Notes: generated by a model not told the origin, from the letters alone. A stretch of 40,734 nt of DNA from Parvibaculum sp036499025 (GCA_036499025.1 DASYEM010000124.1:1-40734); one strand, 5' to 3'. Counted from the first letter of the stretch, positions 29,451-38,177 are shown. Translations and numbers: made by a program.

Positions 29451-31058
29451 GTGAGTACGACCGAGGCGGGTAACCGGGGAGGCGTTGGAGCCGAAGTTCG
29501 AAATCGCCGGACTTTTGCCATCATATCGCATCCTGACGCGGGCAAAACGACACTGACGGAAAACCTGCTCCTGATGGGCGGGGCGATCCATCTTGCCGGT
29601 CAGGTGAAGGCTCGCGGCGACAGCCGGCGCGCGCGCTCCGATTTTATGAAGATCGAACAGGAACGCGGCATCTCCGTATCCTCCGCCGTGATGACTTTCG
29701 AATATGAAGGCATCACCTGCAATCTGCTCGACACGCCGGGCCATGAAGATTTTTCCGAAGACACCTATCGCACGCTGACGGCGGCCGACTCCGCAATCAT
29801 GGTAATCGACGCGGCAAAGGGTATCGAAGCACAGACGCTGAAGCTTTTTGAAGTTTGCCGCCTGCGAGATGTGCCGATCATTACGTTCATTAACAAAATC
29901 GACCGCGAAAGCGTCAGTCCTTTCGATCTGATGGATGAGATCGCCACGAAGTTGGCCCTCGATACCGCGCCGATGATCTGGCCCGCGGGCATGGGTGGAC
30001 TGCTGAAAGGCATTTTCGATCCCGAGCGCGATCGTTTCATTCCCTATGATCGCATGAGCGAGGGAAAGGAAGCAGCGAACATCACCGGCAATGAGATCGC
30101 GAACTATATGAGCGCCGAAGAGCTCAAGGAATTTCGTGAGGAAATGCAGCTTGCCCGCGAAGGTTCACCTGCATTCGATCTTGAAGCTTATCGCGCCGGT
30201 CATCTGACGCCGGTCTATTTCGGCAGCGCGCTCCGAAAATTGGGTGTGCGGGAATTGCTTGATGCCGTCAAGAAATTCGCACCGACGCCGCGCCCGCAGC
30301 CTTCCTCCGCCCGCCTCGTTCAGCCCGATGAGCCGAAGGTCTCGGGCTTCGTCTTCAAGGTGCAGGCGAACATGGACGCGAACCATCGCGACCGTATCGC
30401 CTTCATGCGTATCTGCTCAGGCCGTTTCAAGCGCGGTATGCGTCTGCGTGTCTCTGGATCTGGCAAGACCATAGGCATTCACAATCCGACGCTTTTCTTT
30501 GCGCAGGATCGCGAACTGGTGGACGAGGCCGTGGCAGGCGACATCATCGGTATTCCCAACCACGGCACCATTCGCGTCGGCGACACACTGACGGAAGGCG
30601 AGGAACTGACCTTCACCGGTATCCCGAATTTCGCGCCGGAAATTTTGCAACGCGTCCGCCTCGATGATCCGATGAAAGCCAAGCATATGCGCCGCGCCTT
30701 GGAAAGCCTGGCGGAAGAAGGCGTCACCCAGGTCTTCAAGCCGCAGCTGGGCGCGAACTGGATCGTCGGTGTCGTCGGTCGCCTCCAGCTCGAAGTATTG
30801 GCGGCGCGCATCGAGACAGAGTACGAAATCAAGGTCGGCTTCGAGAACGCACCCTTCGAAACCGCGCGCTGGGTCGGCGCCGAGGATCCCGCGGAACTGA
30901 AGCGTTTCGTCGATGCCCATCGCGGGAACATGGCGGATGACCGCGACGGCGCGCCCGTGTTTCTCGCCAAAAGCAATTGGGAACTGGGCTACACGGCGGA
31001 GAAATGGCCGCTTGTCCGCTTCTCGGCGACGCGTGAACGCACAGCCGCTATCGCCTGA
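29451..31058 (+). CDS. prfC: Peptide chain release factor 3
   Basis: A 535-aa translational GTPase that frees RF1/RF2 from the ribosome after peptide release. GTPase motifs: SHPDAGKTT at 26-34 (the RF3 form of the P-loop, with Ser instead of Gly first), the switch I block R-S-D-F-M-K-I-E-Q-E-R-G-I-S-V-S-S, D-T-P-G-H-E-D-F at about 99-106 and N-K-I-D-R-E at about 152. Domain II and III motifs (FVFKVQANMDANHRDRIAFMRICSG, VGRLQLEVLAARIETEY) follow. The start is GTG with GGAGAC at 5 nt. It is full length and normal for the family. It is convergent with the nitroreductase gene with no spacing. Confidence 0.97.
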   Translation: MSTTEAGNRGGVGAEVRNRRTFAIISHPDAGKTTLTENLLLMGGAIHLAGQVKARGDSRRARSDFMKIEQERGISVSSAVMTFEYEGITCNLLDTPGHEDFSEDTYRTLTAADSAIMVIDAAKGIEAQTLKLFEVCRLRDVPIITFINKIDRESVSPFDLMDEIATKLALDTAPMIWPAGMGGLLKGIFDPERDRFIPYDRMSEGKEAANITGNEIANYMSAEELKEFREEMQLAREGSPAFDLEAYRAGHLTPVYFGSALRKLGVRELLDAVKKFAPTPRPQPSSARLVQPDEPKVSGFVFKVQANMDANHRDRIAFMRICSGRFKRGMRLRVSGSGKTIGIHNPTLFFAQDRELVDEAVAGDIIGIPNHGTIRVGDTLTEGEELTFTGIPNFAPEILQRVRLDDPMKAKHMRRALESLAEEGVTQVFKPQLGANWIVGVVGRLQLEVLAARIETEYEIKVGFENAPFETARWVGAEDPAELKRFVDAHRGNMADDRDGAPVFLAKSNWELGYTAEKWPLVRFSATRERTAAIA

Positions 31059-32267
31059 TTAGATCGTCACGCTTTTGAGAGACCTGCGTGGGCTCACGGC
31101 TGCCTCGCGCATCGGGAAACCTGCGCGGAAAGCAAAGGTCGGCTGCCAGCTCGCGTCGCCGGTAATGGCCGCAAGCCGGGCTTCCGATTTGACCTCTTTG
31201 CCGAGCTGGCGTTCGCGGTCGACGGTTTCAATCGGTTGATTGATCGGCTGCATCGCAAAGCCGAGCGTCGTCGCGGCAAGCTGCATCCGCGTCCAGACGC
31301 GGCCTGCGGCGATGGACTGTGCCCGGTCGTAACGATCCTTGACCGCAACAAAGCCGGTGAGGGGGGCTGTGGGCAATTGACTATCGCGTGTTTGAGAAAG
31401 CCATGCCTTGTGGCTCTCTTCTGCAGGCAACGAAGGCAAAATTTTTGCGGTTAACGTCAGCCAGGGCGCAAGGCCGGCCGTGTCGAAGTTGAGCCCGTCG
31501 CGATGCTTGAGAATCTCAGCCGGACTTTCACGCATCCAGACATTACTCGCCTCGACCATGTCGCGATCCGTGATGATCTCCTGGGTCGCCGCGACGACCG
31601 CCGCATCGAAGAGCGCTCGCGGCTCTCCATTCTCAAAGAGAAAGAGTTGCACGCCTTCGCCTTCTGAAACGTCCTGCAAAATCATCTTTGCTGTATCCGG
31701 CAGCCCGCGTGCCTGGTCATAAGGGCCGCGGTTCGTATGTCGTTTGGGTATATCCAGATAGAGCGCATCCTCTTCCGTGGGTTTGGAGAGCTTGGACAAC
31801 GAAAGCGTTGCGGCAAGTATATGCGAGCCGCGTTCGGCGAGCGTAAGAAGAGAGCCCTGTGCAATTTCGACGGAGACCTTGTAGCCATTCGGACCTGCCG
31901 CTTGCACCATTGTTTCAACAGCGCAACCAAGCCCGATATGCATCTCGCGCAAATAGGGATCGAATGCGCCGAGATTTCGGCTGGTATCGGCGTATAGCTC
32001 GATGCGATCTGCCGAGATATGAAACATCCATGGCTGCGTGTTATGCGGACTGGAAGCGAGAATGCCTGCTGCCACAAGCGCCAGCGGCGAGCCTTTGACC
32101 TCCGGTGAATTCCATAACTCCCAGGGCGAATAGGCTTCTTCAGGACGAGAGCCGAAAGCGCCGCGCTCCCTCGCGCGCCATATGGCGCCTGCCGCGAAAA
32201 CAAGAGTGACGGTCGATCCGGCAGCGAGAAGATTGCGGCGTGTTAAAGAGAAGTCGGGCTTCTTCAT
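31059..32267 (-). CDS. Tat-exported Acg-type nitroreductase-fold protein
   Basis: A 402-aa protein. The N-terminal KKPDFSLTRRNLLAAGSTV, followed by a hydrophobic segment, is a twin-arginine signal (T-R-R-N-L-L). The body matches the Acg family of nitroreductase-like FMN proteins: A-A-G-I-L-A-S-S-P-H-N-T-Q-P-W-M-F near residue 64-80, then R-N-L-G-A-F-D-P-Y-L-R-E-M-H-I-G-L-G-C-A-V-E and R-H-T-N-R-G-P-Y. The physiological reaction is unknown, and export of folded flavoprotein via Tat is inferred. The next gene upstream (metallopeptidase) ends 24 nt away on the same strand, suggesting an operon. Confidence 0.85.
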   Translation of the reverse strand: MKKPDFSLTRRNLLAAGSTVTLVFAAGAIWRARERGAFGSRPEEAYSPWELWNSPEVKGSPLALVAAGILASSPHNTQPWMFHISADRIELYADTSRNLGAFDPYLREMHIGLGCAVETMVQAAGPNGYKVSVEIAQGSLLTLAERGSHILAATLSLSKLSKPTEEDALYLDIPKRHTNRGPYDQARGLPDTAKMILQDVSEGEGVQLFLFENGEPRALFDAAVVAATQEIITDRDMVEASNVWMRESPAEILKHRDGLNFDTAGLAPWLTLTAKILPSLPAEESHKAWLSQTRDSQLPTAPLTGFVAVKDRYDRAQSIAAGRVWTRMQLAATTLGFAMQPINQPIETVDRERQLGKEVKSEARLAAITGDASWQPTFAFRAGFPMREAAVSPRRSLKSVTI

Positions 32268-32291
32268 TTTTTCTTTTCCAAGGCCGCTCGC

Positions 32292-33158
32292 TCAGAGCGA
32301 CGAAAACGTATTGCAGGCCGCCGGATCTCCTGAATCGAATCCCCGCCGGAGCCAATCCATGCGCTGTGCGCTGGTGCCATGCGTAAAGCTGTCAGGCACG
32401 ACCTGGCCCTGCGATTGTTTTTGCAACGTGTCGTCGCCAATAGCGTTGGCGGCACGCAATCCGTCTTCGAGATCGCTGCGGCTAATGGTGATTGCGCCGT
32501 TGGACGCGGCTTCCGCTTTTGAAGCCCATACACCCGCATAGCAATCGGCTTGAAGCTCCAGCGCGACGGAATAGCGGTTCGCCTTCGCCCGGTTGCCCGC
32601 GCGCCGTTGAGCCGCTTGCACCTGAGCCGCCGTGCCCAGCACCTTCTGCACGTGATGCCCCACCTCATGCGCAATGACATAGGCCTTGGCGAAGTCGCCG
32701 GGCGCGCCGAAACGGGAAGAGAGTTCATTAAAAAAATCGAGATCGACGTAGATGCGTTCGTCCGACGGGCAATAAAAAGGCCCCATTGCCGATTGACCCA
32801 TGCCGCATCCCGTGCCGGTCGCCTGCGTATAAAGCACCAGCGGTTGCGGTTGCCGGTAAGGCTTGCTGGTCTTTTGTAAAATCCCGGTCCAGACGCGCGT
32901 GGTTGAGGTGAGGATGACATCGACGAACTTGCCGGAGCGATCCGTCGGTGCGCCTTGCCGGCCTGCCTCTTGCGTATAGCTGCCGCCATCCTGTTGCATG
33001 GCCCCCATCAGCGTCGATGGGTCGATACCGAAGACGAAGTAGCCGATCAGCAGAATGGCGACGCCACCGAGGCCGATGCCACCGCCGGCACCGACGCGCG
33101 GCCGCATGCCGCGACGGTCTTCGATATTGCCGCCCTGTTCTCCGTCTTCCCAGCGCAT
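32292..33158 (-). CDS. YpfJ-family neutral zinc metallopeptidase
   Basis: A 288-aa membrane-anchored metalloprotease-like protein. Residues 27-44 form a single membrane segment. The zinc motif is H-E-V-G-H-H (164-169, HExxH type), with E-L-Q-A-D-C-Y-A-G-V-W providing the third ligand. S-T-T-R-V-W, G-C-G-M-G-Q-S-A-M-G-P-F-Y-C-P-S-D, and the C-terminal S-F-T-H-G-T-S-A-Q-R are standard for the KPN_02809/YpfJ group. The physiological substrate is unknown. Length is normal. It starts with ATG at 33158 and is divergent from the D-amino-acid dehydrogenase gene. Confidence 0.93.
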   Translation of the reverse strand: MRWEDGEQGGNIEDRRGMRPRVGAGGGIGLGGVAILLIGYFVFGIDPSTLMGAMQQDGGSYTQEAGRQGAPTDRSGKFVDVILTSTTRVWTGILQKTSKPYRQPQPLVLYTQATGTGCGMGQSAMGPFYCPSDERIYVDLDFFNELSSRFGAPGDFAKAYVIAHEVGHHVQKVLGTAAQVQAAQRRAGNRAKANRYSVALELQADCYAGVWASKAEAASNGAITISRSDLEDGLRAANAIGDDTLQKQSQGQVVPDSFTHGTSAQRMDWLRRGFDSGDPAACNTFSSL

Positions 33159-33265
33159 ATCGTCCTACTCCATGCCGATGCGTCGCAACAGTATGACCGA
33201 AGCGCGCGCCCGCTTCCATGACAGGCATCCTCGGGCGTAGAGTGCGCTCTTCTGGAGGTTTCACC

Positions 33266-34543
33266 TTGAAAATCGTCGTCGTCGGTGCCGGCATCATCGG
33301 CATCACAACTGCTTATGAACTTGCCGAACGCGGCCATCAGGTCACGTTGCTGGATAGCCGTGAAGGGGCTGGCCTCGAGACCAGTTACGCCAATGGCGGT
33401 CAGCTCGGCGCGAGCGAAGTCGCGCCTTGGGCCGGGCCGGAGGTCCCTGGCCTCGTGTTGCGTTGGCTCGGCCGCGCCGATGCCCCTTTCAGGCTGAAGC
33501 TGAAAGCCGACCCGGAGCAATGGATATGGCTGTTGCGTTTTCTGATGCGTTGCCGGGCTTCGGCGCGGGCGGAGCGCGTGTTGCCGAACCTGGGGCTGGC
33601 GCTTTTTACACAAAGCCGCATGGATACAATCGCCGCGCGCTTTGAAGAAAAGCCGATCGCATTCAACGAAAGCCGCAATGGCATTCTACAGATATTTCAT
33701 CATGAGCCTGCATTGAAGGAAGCGGCGGCGAGCGTCGAGAAGATGCGCCGCGCCGGCCTCGAACAAGTTGTATTTTCGGCGCGGGAATGCGTCGATCTCG
33801 AACCTGCGCTCGGGCCGGCCTTTCAAAAAGGCGAAGTCGCGGGCGGCGTCTATTGCCCGAGCGACCGTAGCGGCGATGCGCATCTTTTTACGGTACGACT
33901 GGCCGAAGAAGCTCAACGCATGGGAGTCGCCTTCATCACGGGTGCGGAAGTGACCGGCCTTGAAACGCAAGGCGACAGGATCATCGGCGTCCGCACGAGA
34001 GCCTGGCTCTTTGGCGCCGATGCGGTGGTGCTGGCCGCGGGTGTGGGTACGGCGCGGTTGGCGCGGCTGGCGAAACTGCGTATTCCCGTCTATCCGCTCA
34101 AAGGCTACTCAGTGACTTTGCCCGCCAAAGGCGATGTCGCGCCGCGCGTCAGCCTGACGGACGAGGCGCGCAAGATCGTCATCAGCCGTTTGGGCGACAG
34201 ATTGAGAACGGCAGGTACAGCCGAAGTCGGCGGTTACGATACGACACTCGAAATGCCGCGTGCTCGCTCGGTGCTCGCCGCGACCATCGATCTCTTTCCA
34301 CAGATGAATGACGCCGCGAAGGCTGCGACTTTCTGGACCGGGCTGCGCCCGATGAGCTCAGACGGAAGCCCGATAATTGGGCAGGCGGGCCGATTCACGA
34401 ACCTCTACCTCAACACCGGCCATGGTTCGTTGGGCTGGACTCTGGGCGCGGGAAGCGCTGCCGCCCTTGCCGACCTCATCTGCGGCACCCGGTCGCAACT
34501 GGACTTAAGCCCTTTCAATCTCAAGCGGTTTTCGTTCGTGTGA
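33266..34543 (+). CDS. dadA: D-amino-acid dehydrogenase (DadA-type FAD oxidoreductase)
   Basis: A 425-aa flavoprotein. The FAD-binding Rossmann motif is KIVVVGAGIIGITTAYELAERGH at residues 2-24. It is followed by T-S-Y-A-N-G-G-Q-L, the DadA signature. The central region has the DAO-type P-S-D-R-S-G-D-A-H-L-F. The C-terminal G-L-R-P-M-S-S-D-G-S-P-I-I-G and N-T-G-H-G-S-L-G-W-T-L are the final FAD and substrate blocks. It oxidises D-amino acids to 2-oxo acids at the membrane. The start is a TTG at 33266, chosen because GGAGG lies 7 nt upstream and the protein then begins directly at the Rossmann strand. No alanine racemase gene is adjacent. Confidence 0.88.
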   Translation: MKIVVVGAGIIGITTAYELAERGHQVTLLDSREGAGLETSYANGGQLGASEVAPWAGPEVPGLVLRWLGRADAPFRLKLKADPEQWIWLLRFLMRCRASARAERVLPNLGLALFTQSRMDTIAARFEEKPIAFNESRNGILQIFHHEPALKEAAASVEKMRRAGLEQVVFSARECVDLEPALGPAFQKGEVAGGVYCPSDRSGDAHLFTVRLAEEAQRMGVAFITGAEVTGLETQGDRIIGVRTRAWLFGADAVVLAAGVGTARLARLAKLRIPVYPLKGYSVTLPAKGDVAPRVSLTDEARKIVISRLGDRLRTAGTAEVGGYDTTLEMPRARSVLAATIDLFPQMNDAAKAATFWTGLRPMSSDGSPIIGQAGRFTNLYLNTGHGSLGWTLGAGSAAALADLICGTRSQLDLSPFNLKRFSFV

Positions 34544-34562
34544 TGCCTGTGTGAGTGGGTTT

Positions 34563-34577
34563 TTGTGCGCTGCACAA
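34563..34577. promoter_or_regulatory. Phasin operator 1 (TTGTGC-N3-GCACAA)
   Basis: TTGTGC-GCT-GCACAA, a perfect 6-3-6 palindrome just upstream of the candidate -35 box of the phasin gene. Its TGC-N3-GCA core fits the known PhaR target CTGC-N3/4-GCAG of Paracoccus. Confidence 0.7.
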
Positions 34578-34584
34578 AAATACC

Positions 34585-34613
34585 TTGACGCTACGGCCAT
34601 GCCTCTCTATCTG
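34585..34613 (+). promoter_or_regulatory. Candidate sigma-70 promoter of the phasin gene
   Basis: TTGACG (34585-34590) and TATCTG (34608-34613) separated by exactly 17 nt, about 86 nt before the phasin ATG. It sits between operators 1 and 2, so a bound repressor would block RNA polymerase. Confidence 0.6.
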
Positions 34614-34614
34614 A

Positions 34615-34629
34615 TTGTGCAGCGCACAA
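34615..34629. promoter_or_regulatory. Phasin operator 2 (TTGTGC-N3-GCACAA)
   Basis: TTGTGC-AGC-GCACAA, the exact reverse complement of operator 1, placed immediately after the -10 box over the expected transcription start. Centre-to-centre distance to operator 1 is 52 bp, close to five helical turns. Confidence 0.7.
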
Positions 34630-34644
34630 ATCCTACGCCTCGAT

Positions 34645-34659
34645 TTGTGCAGAGCACTG
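34645..34659. promoter_or_regulatory. Phasin operator 3 (imperfect)
   Basis: TTGTGC-AGA-GCACTG: left half perfect, right half 4 of 6. It lies 30 bp (about three turns) downstream of operator 2 in the untranslated leader. Confidence 0.55.
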
Positions 34660-34698
34660 CCCTCGAAGGTAGCGCCCCACGCAAAGCAGGAGATACCC

Positions 34699-35067
34699 AT
34701 GACGGAAGCGACCACCGCCCCGAAGGCCAAGAAAGCCAAAGCGAAAGCAAAGCCCGCCGCGAAGAAGTCCGCGCCGAAGGCTGCCGCCAAGAAGATTCAG
34801 ACCCCGATCGAACTTGCGCAGGGCATCATCACCGAGCTCACGCGCACCAATTTCGAAGAGACCGTCGAGACGGCCAAGGCCGTCCTGAAGTCCGGCGATT
34901 TCCGCGCCGCCATCGAACTCCAGAACGAATTCTTCCGCGCCGCCGTGAAGCGCAATATCGACGCCGCCCGCGAGATCAACGAGCTCGCCGTGTCGGCCGT
35001 CCGCGAAGCGACCGCGCCTTATGCCGCGAAGTTCACCGACGCATTCGAAAAGCTTCGCGCTGCTTAA
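34699..35067 (+). CDS. Phasin-family protein with a lysine/alanine-rich N-terminal tail
   Basis: A 122-aa protein. Residues 8-32 are a Lys/Ala/Pro-rich, histone-like tail (KAKKAKAKAKPAAKKSAPKA). Residues 35-122 form the amphipathic helical phasin domain: I-E-L-A-Q-G-I-I-T-E-L, F-E-E-T-V-E-T-A-K-A-V-L, F-R-A-A-I-E-L-Q-N-E-F-F-R-A-A, A-T-A-P-Y-A-A-K-F-T-D-A-F-E-K. Phasins coat polyhydroxyalkanoate granules. AGGAG lies 7 nt before the ATG at 34699; the frame opens earlier at 34615 inside operator 2, which excludes that start. Three PhaR-like sites flank its promoter, and a terminator follows. The tail may bind DNA, as in PhaF of pseudomonads. Confidence 0.87.
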   Translation: MTEATTAPKAKKAKAKAKPAAKKSAPKAAAKKIQTPIELAQGIITELTRTNFEETVETAKAVLKSGDFRAAIELQNEFFRAAVKRNIDAAREINELAVSAVREATAPYAAKFTDAFEKLRAA

Positions 35068-35106
35068 CAGCGTTTCGCGTCGTAGCTATTGCTAGTCCTG
35101 TTGCGT

Positions 35107-35139
35107 AAAGGCCCGGTCCTCGAAAGAGTGCCGGGCTTT
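35107..35139 (+). terminator. Terminator of the phasin gene
   Basis: AAAGGCCCGG / CCGGGCTTT (9 pairs with one bulged G, 14-nt loop), followed by GTATTTG, 39 nt past the phasin stop. Confidence 0.7.
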
Positions 35140-35220
35140 GTATTTGTGGAAAGGTTTTCTTAAGACCTGTGGCGCGGCGGGCTTTACGCGCGGCTAACCA
35201 GCGAGAGCTAAACTGCTTTG

Positions 35221-35988
35221 ATGATGTGGTTGGAGCGTTCGACAATCTGGACGAGGAGAAGCCTTGCGGCCATCGCCGCTTTGCTCCTGTCCGCTTGCGC
35301 GCAGGACCCCGATCTCGGCCGTTACAAGCCGACGGCCTTTGAGCGGATCAACGCCGTTTTCTCCAGTGGGAATGATGCCGGTCCGTCGTTGCCGCTCACG
35401 GGCACTGAATCCAACCTGCACCGCATCTCGGAAAACCTCGTTTCCCAACGCCCGGCGCCGGAAGACGATCATCTCTTCGGTCTGATAAGTGCGCTGAAAC
35501 CGGAGATCGTTGCGCCGCCGAGCCTTGGCTATTATCTGCGCCTCCGCGCGCAGCATCCCACGAGCCTCGCAGCTCTCGTGAACGCGATTGCCGCAGACGT
35601 GCAGGCCGACACCATGCTGATGAACCAGCTCTTGCCGATTTGCGACGAGATGAATGAGGCCGACCGTTCCCGCGCCGACGCTTTCGTCGGTTCTCCTTCG
35701 GCGCTGACGACGATTGCGCTCGACGATCCCGCCTCATTTACGAATGTGCGGAAGCGTCTTGAGGAGAATGGACGTTTAATCGACACGACGGCCGACATCC
35801 TGGCGCATCGGCTCGTTTCATACCGGACGGCGCTTGCTCATGCGCGTGTCGATGCACCCGTGCCCGAAAGTCTGGCCGTCGTTGCAGACGCGATCCGGCA
35901 GATGGAAGAAAGCCTCACGCTGCTGGAACGAGATGCTGTTCGCCACCAGGCGATCGAAGCGTCGGCCGCAGGCGGCGCATCGACCTAG
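35221..35988 (+). CDS. Putative lipoprotein of unknown function
   Basis: A 255-aa exported protein. A basic N-terminus and hydrophobic segment lead to the lipobox ALLLSAC, with lipidated Cys27 followed by Ala and Gln. The mature part is helical with no Cys and contains P-S-L-G-Y-Y-L-R-L-R-A-Q-H-P-T-S-L-A-A-L-V-N-A-I-A-A-D-V-Q-A-D and R-S-R-A-D-A-F-V-G. No family was recognised. The ATG at 35221 lacks a strong ribosome site and a second ATG follows at once. It overlaps by 4 nt, in convergent orientation, the DUF934 gene. Confidence 0.68.
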   Translation: MMWLERSTIWTRRSLAAIAALLLSACAQDPDLGRYKPTAFERINAVFSSGNDAGPSLPLTGTESNLHRISENLVSQRPAPEDDHLFGLISALKPEIVAPPSLGYYLRLRAQHPTSLAALVNAIAADVQADTMLMNQLLPICDEMNEADRSRADAFVGSPSALTTIALDDPASFTNVRKRLEENGRLIDTTADILAHRLVSYRTALAHARVDAPVPESLAVVADAIRQMEESLTLLERDAVRHQAIEASAAGGAST

Positions 35989-36500
35989 CCGGCTTTCAGC
36001 TGGGCATTTGCCGCGAGCCTCTGGCGCAGGGAGAGTACGCGGGGCTTTCCATCCGAACTCGGCTGATAATTGTAGGTAAAGGTGCCGATGGACTCGCGGA
36101 AAATCTCCGGTGTGACATTGTCGCGGACTTCAAACGCGTTGAAGCCGACGCGCACGAGGTAGTAAAGCTGATCGCGCAAGACCGCGCCGACCGCCCGCAC
36201 TTCACCCTTATAGCCATAGCGTTCGCGGAGCAGGCGCGCATAGGAAAAAGCGCGACCGTTGCGATAGGCCGGAAACTCAAGCGCGACGACATCGAACTTG
36301 TCGAGATTGTCGGCGATCTGCGCTGGTTCCTCTCCGCTCTTCAACCGAATGCCAAGCTTGCCGTCGCGGGCGAGCAGCAGGTTTTGCTCTTTCTTCCAGC
36401 GTTCAAGGCTGACGATGACGGGGCCGTCCGGCAACGCCTCGTCGTCGGCAACCGTCGTCCATGCATCGGCAACGAATTCGCCGTCTTTAATGAGCTGCAT
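35985..36500 (-). CDS. DUF934 protein, sulfite reductase accessory
   Basis: A 171-aa protein of the DUF934 family, often encoded directly downstream of cysI in alpha- and betaproteobacteria. Recognisable blocks are P-V-I-V-S-L-E-R-W, G-I-R-L-K-S-G-E-E, V-V-A-L-E-F-P-A-Y-R-N-G-R-A-F-S-Y-A-R-L-L-R-E-R-Y-G-Y-K-G-E-V-R-A-V-G, and L-R-D-Q-L-Y-Y-L-V-R-V-G-F-N-A-F. A role in sulfate assimilation is inferred from this constant linkage; no activity is known. Its start lies inside the end of cysI (14-nt overlap), so it is translationally coupled. Confidence 0.88.
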   Translation of the reverse strand: MQLIKDGEFVADAWTTVADDEALPDGPVIVSLERWKKEQNLLLARDGKLGIRLKSGEEPAQIADNLDKFDVVALEFPAYRNGRAFSYARLLRERYGYKGEVRAVGAVLRDQLYYLVRVGFNAFEVRDNVTPEIFRESIGTFTYNYQPSSDGKPRVLSLRQRLAANAQLKAG

Positions 36501-38145
36501 AGAGCTTCTCCTTGAAGGGCTGAACGCCGACGCGACGGTAGGTGTCGATGAAGATTTCGTCGTCCCTGCGAAGATCGAGATAGATATTCACGATCTTGTC
36601 GATCGCATCGACGATTTCGCCTTCGGTGAAGGCCGGTCCGACGATGTCGCCGACGGCGGCTGTTTCATCCGCCGTGCCGCCGAGCGTCACCTGATAATAT
36701 TCGACGCCCTTTTTATCGACGCCGAGAATGCCGATATGGCCGACGTGGTGATGGCCGCAGGCATTGATGCAGCCCGACATATTGACGTGCAGCCGTCCGA
36801 TCTTCTGCTGCAACTCGATGTCCTGGAAACGTTCGGAAATGCGCTGCGCAATCGGGATCGAGCGCGCATTGGCGAGGTTGCAGTAATCGAGGCCAGGGCA
36901 GGCAATCTGATCGGTGATGAGGCCGATATTGGCCGTCGCAAGTTGCTGCGCGTCAAGCGCCTTCCAGACGTCATAAAGGTCACGCTTGCGCACATGTGCA
37001 AGGCAGAGGTTCTGCTCATGGGCGACGCGGATTTCGGAGAAGGCATATTTGTCGGCGATGTCGGCCAGCGCGTCCATCTGCTCCGCCGAGCAATCGCCGG
37101 GCGTCAGGCCAACGGGCTTCAGCGATACATTGACGATCGTGTAGCCCGGAATTTTATGTGCGGAGACGTTTGACTTCACCCAGTCGGCGAATCTCGTGTC
37201 TTTCGCAATCAGAGCGTCGATCTCCGGCACATCGTCGGAAAGCGCTTCCCATTGCGGCGCGGCGAAATACTTCTGAATGCGCTCGACTTCCTCATCTGGA
37301 AGCTGCAAGGCGCCGCGCTTTTTGACTTCTTCGAATTCAGCCTCGACCTGACGACGCATCTCATCGACGCCGATTTCGTGCACCAGAATCTTGATGCGCG
37401 ACTTGTAGAGATTGTCGCGGCGTCCGAACATATTGTAGACGCGTAGGATCGACTCCAGATAGGCCAGCAGATCTTCGCGGACAACGAAATCCGAAACCTT
37501 TTTGCCGATGATAGGCGTGCGGCCAAGACCGCCGCCAACCCAGACTTCATAGCCGATTTCACCGGCGGCATTCTTCACGACCTGCACGCCGATGTCGTGG
37601 ACGCGGATCGCGGCGCGGTCATGCTCTGTGGCCGAGACGGCGATTTTGAACTTGCGCGGCAGGAACGAAAATTCGGGATGAAATGTCGACCACTGGCGAA
37701 TGACCTCGCAGATGACCCGGGGATCTTCGATCTCGCCGGGGACGGCGCCCGCGTGATGGTCTGACGTGGTATTGCGAATGCAATTGCCCGATGTCTGGAT
37801 GCAATGCATCTCAACGGAGGCAAGCTCCTGAAGCATATCCGGCACGTCTTTCAGCGCCGGCCAGTGCAACTGAAGGTTCTGACGCGTCGTGAAGTGGCCA
37901 TAGCCCTTGTCATACTTGCGTTCAATTTCGGCGAGCTTGCGAACCTGGCGCGACGACAGCGTGCCATAGGGAATGGCGATGCGCAGCATGTAGGAATGAA
38001 GTTGCAGATAAACGCCATTCATCAGGCGCGACATTTTGAATTCGTCTTCCGACAATTCGCCGGACAAACGGCGCGCAACCTGCGCACGAAACTGCGCGAC
38101 ACGCTCGTTCACCACCTGGTGGTCGAATTCGTCATACCGATACAT
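36487..38145 (-). CDS. cysI: Sulfite reductase hemoprotein (CysI-type nitrite/sulfite reductase)
   Basis: A 552-aa siroheme/[4Fe-4S] reductase. The cluster and siroheme ligands are Cys416, Cys422 (CPGLDYCNLANARS), Cys459 and Cys463 (NMSGCINACGHHH). The N-terminal half has the ferredoxin-like repeat with G-H-F-T-T-R-Q-N-L-Q-L-H-W and N-C-I-R-N-T-T-S-D. It reduces sulfite to sulfide (six electrons). A nitrite-reducing role is less likely, given the DUF2849 and DUF934 partners. Length is normal for the alphaproteobacterial short type. It is second in the operon DUF2849-cysI-DUF934, 32 nt after the first gene. Confidence 0.92.
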   Translation of the reverse strand: MYRYDEFDHQVVNERVAQFRAQVARRLSGELSEDEFKMSRLMNGVYLQLHSYMLRIAIPYGTLSSRQVRKLAEIERKYDKGYGHFTTRQNLQLHWPALKDVPDMLQELASVEMHCIQTSGNCIRNTTSDHHAGAVPGEIEDPRVICEVIRQWSTFHPEFSFLPRKFKIAVSATEHDRAAIRVHDIGVQVVKNAAGEIGYEVWVGGGLGRTPIIGKKVSDFVVREDLLAYLESILRVYNMFGRRDNLYKSRIKILVHEIGVDEMRRQVEAEFEEVKKRGALQLPDEEVERIQKYFAAPQWEALSDDVPEIDALIAKDTRFADWVKSNVSAHKIPGYTIVNVSLKPVGLTPGDCSAEQMDALADIADKYAFSEIRVAHEQNLCLAHVRKRDLYDVWKALDAQQLATANIGLITDQIACPGLDYCNLANARSIPIAQRISERFQDIELQQKIGRLHVNMSGCINACGHHHVGHIGILGVDKKGVEYYQVTLGGTADETAAVGDIVGPAFTEGEIVDAIDKIVNIYLDLRRDDEIFIDTYRRVGVQPFKEKLYAAH

Positions 38146-38177
38146 GAAACGTCCTTGTCTGCTTTAGCGCGTCGGCG

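Noticed and set aside
34551..35108. A 185-codon frame overlapping the phasin gene and its operators
   Set aside because: It starts inside the operator region, has no ribosome site, and is an out-of-frame reading of the phasin gene.
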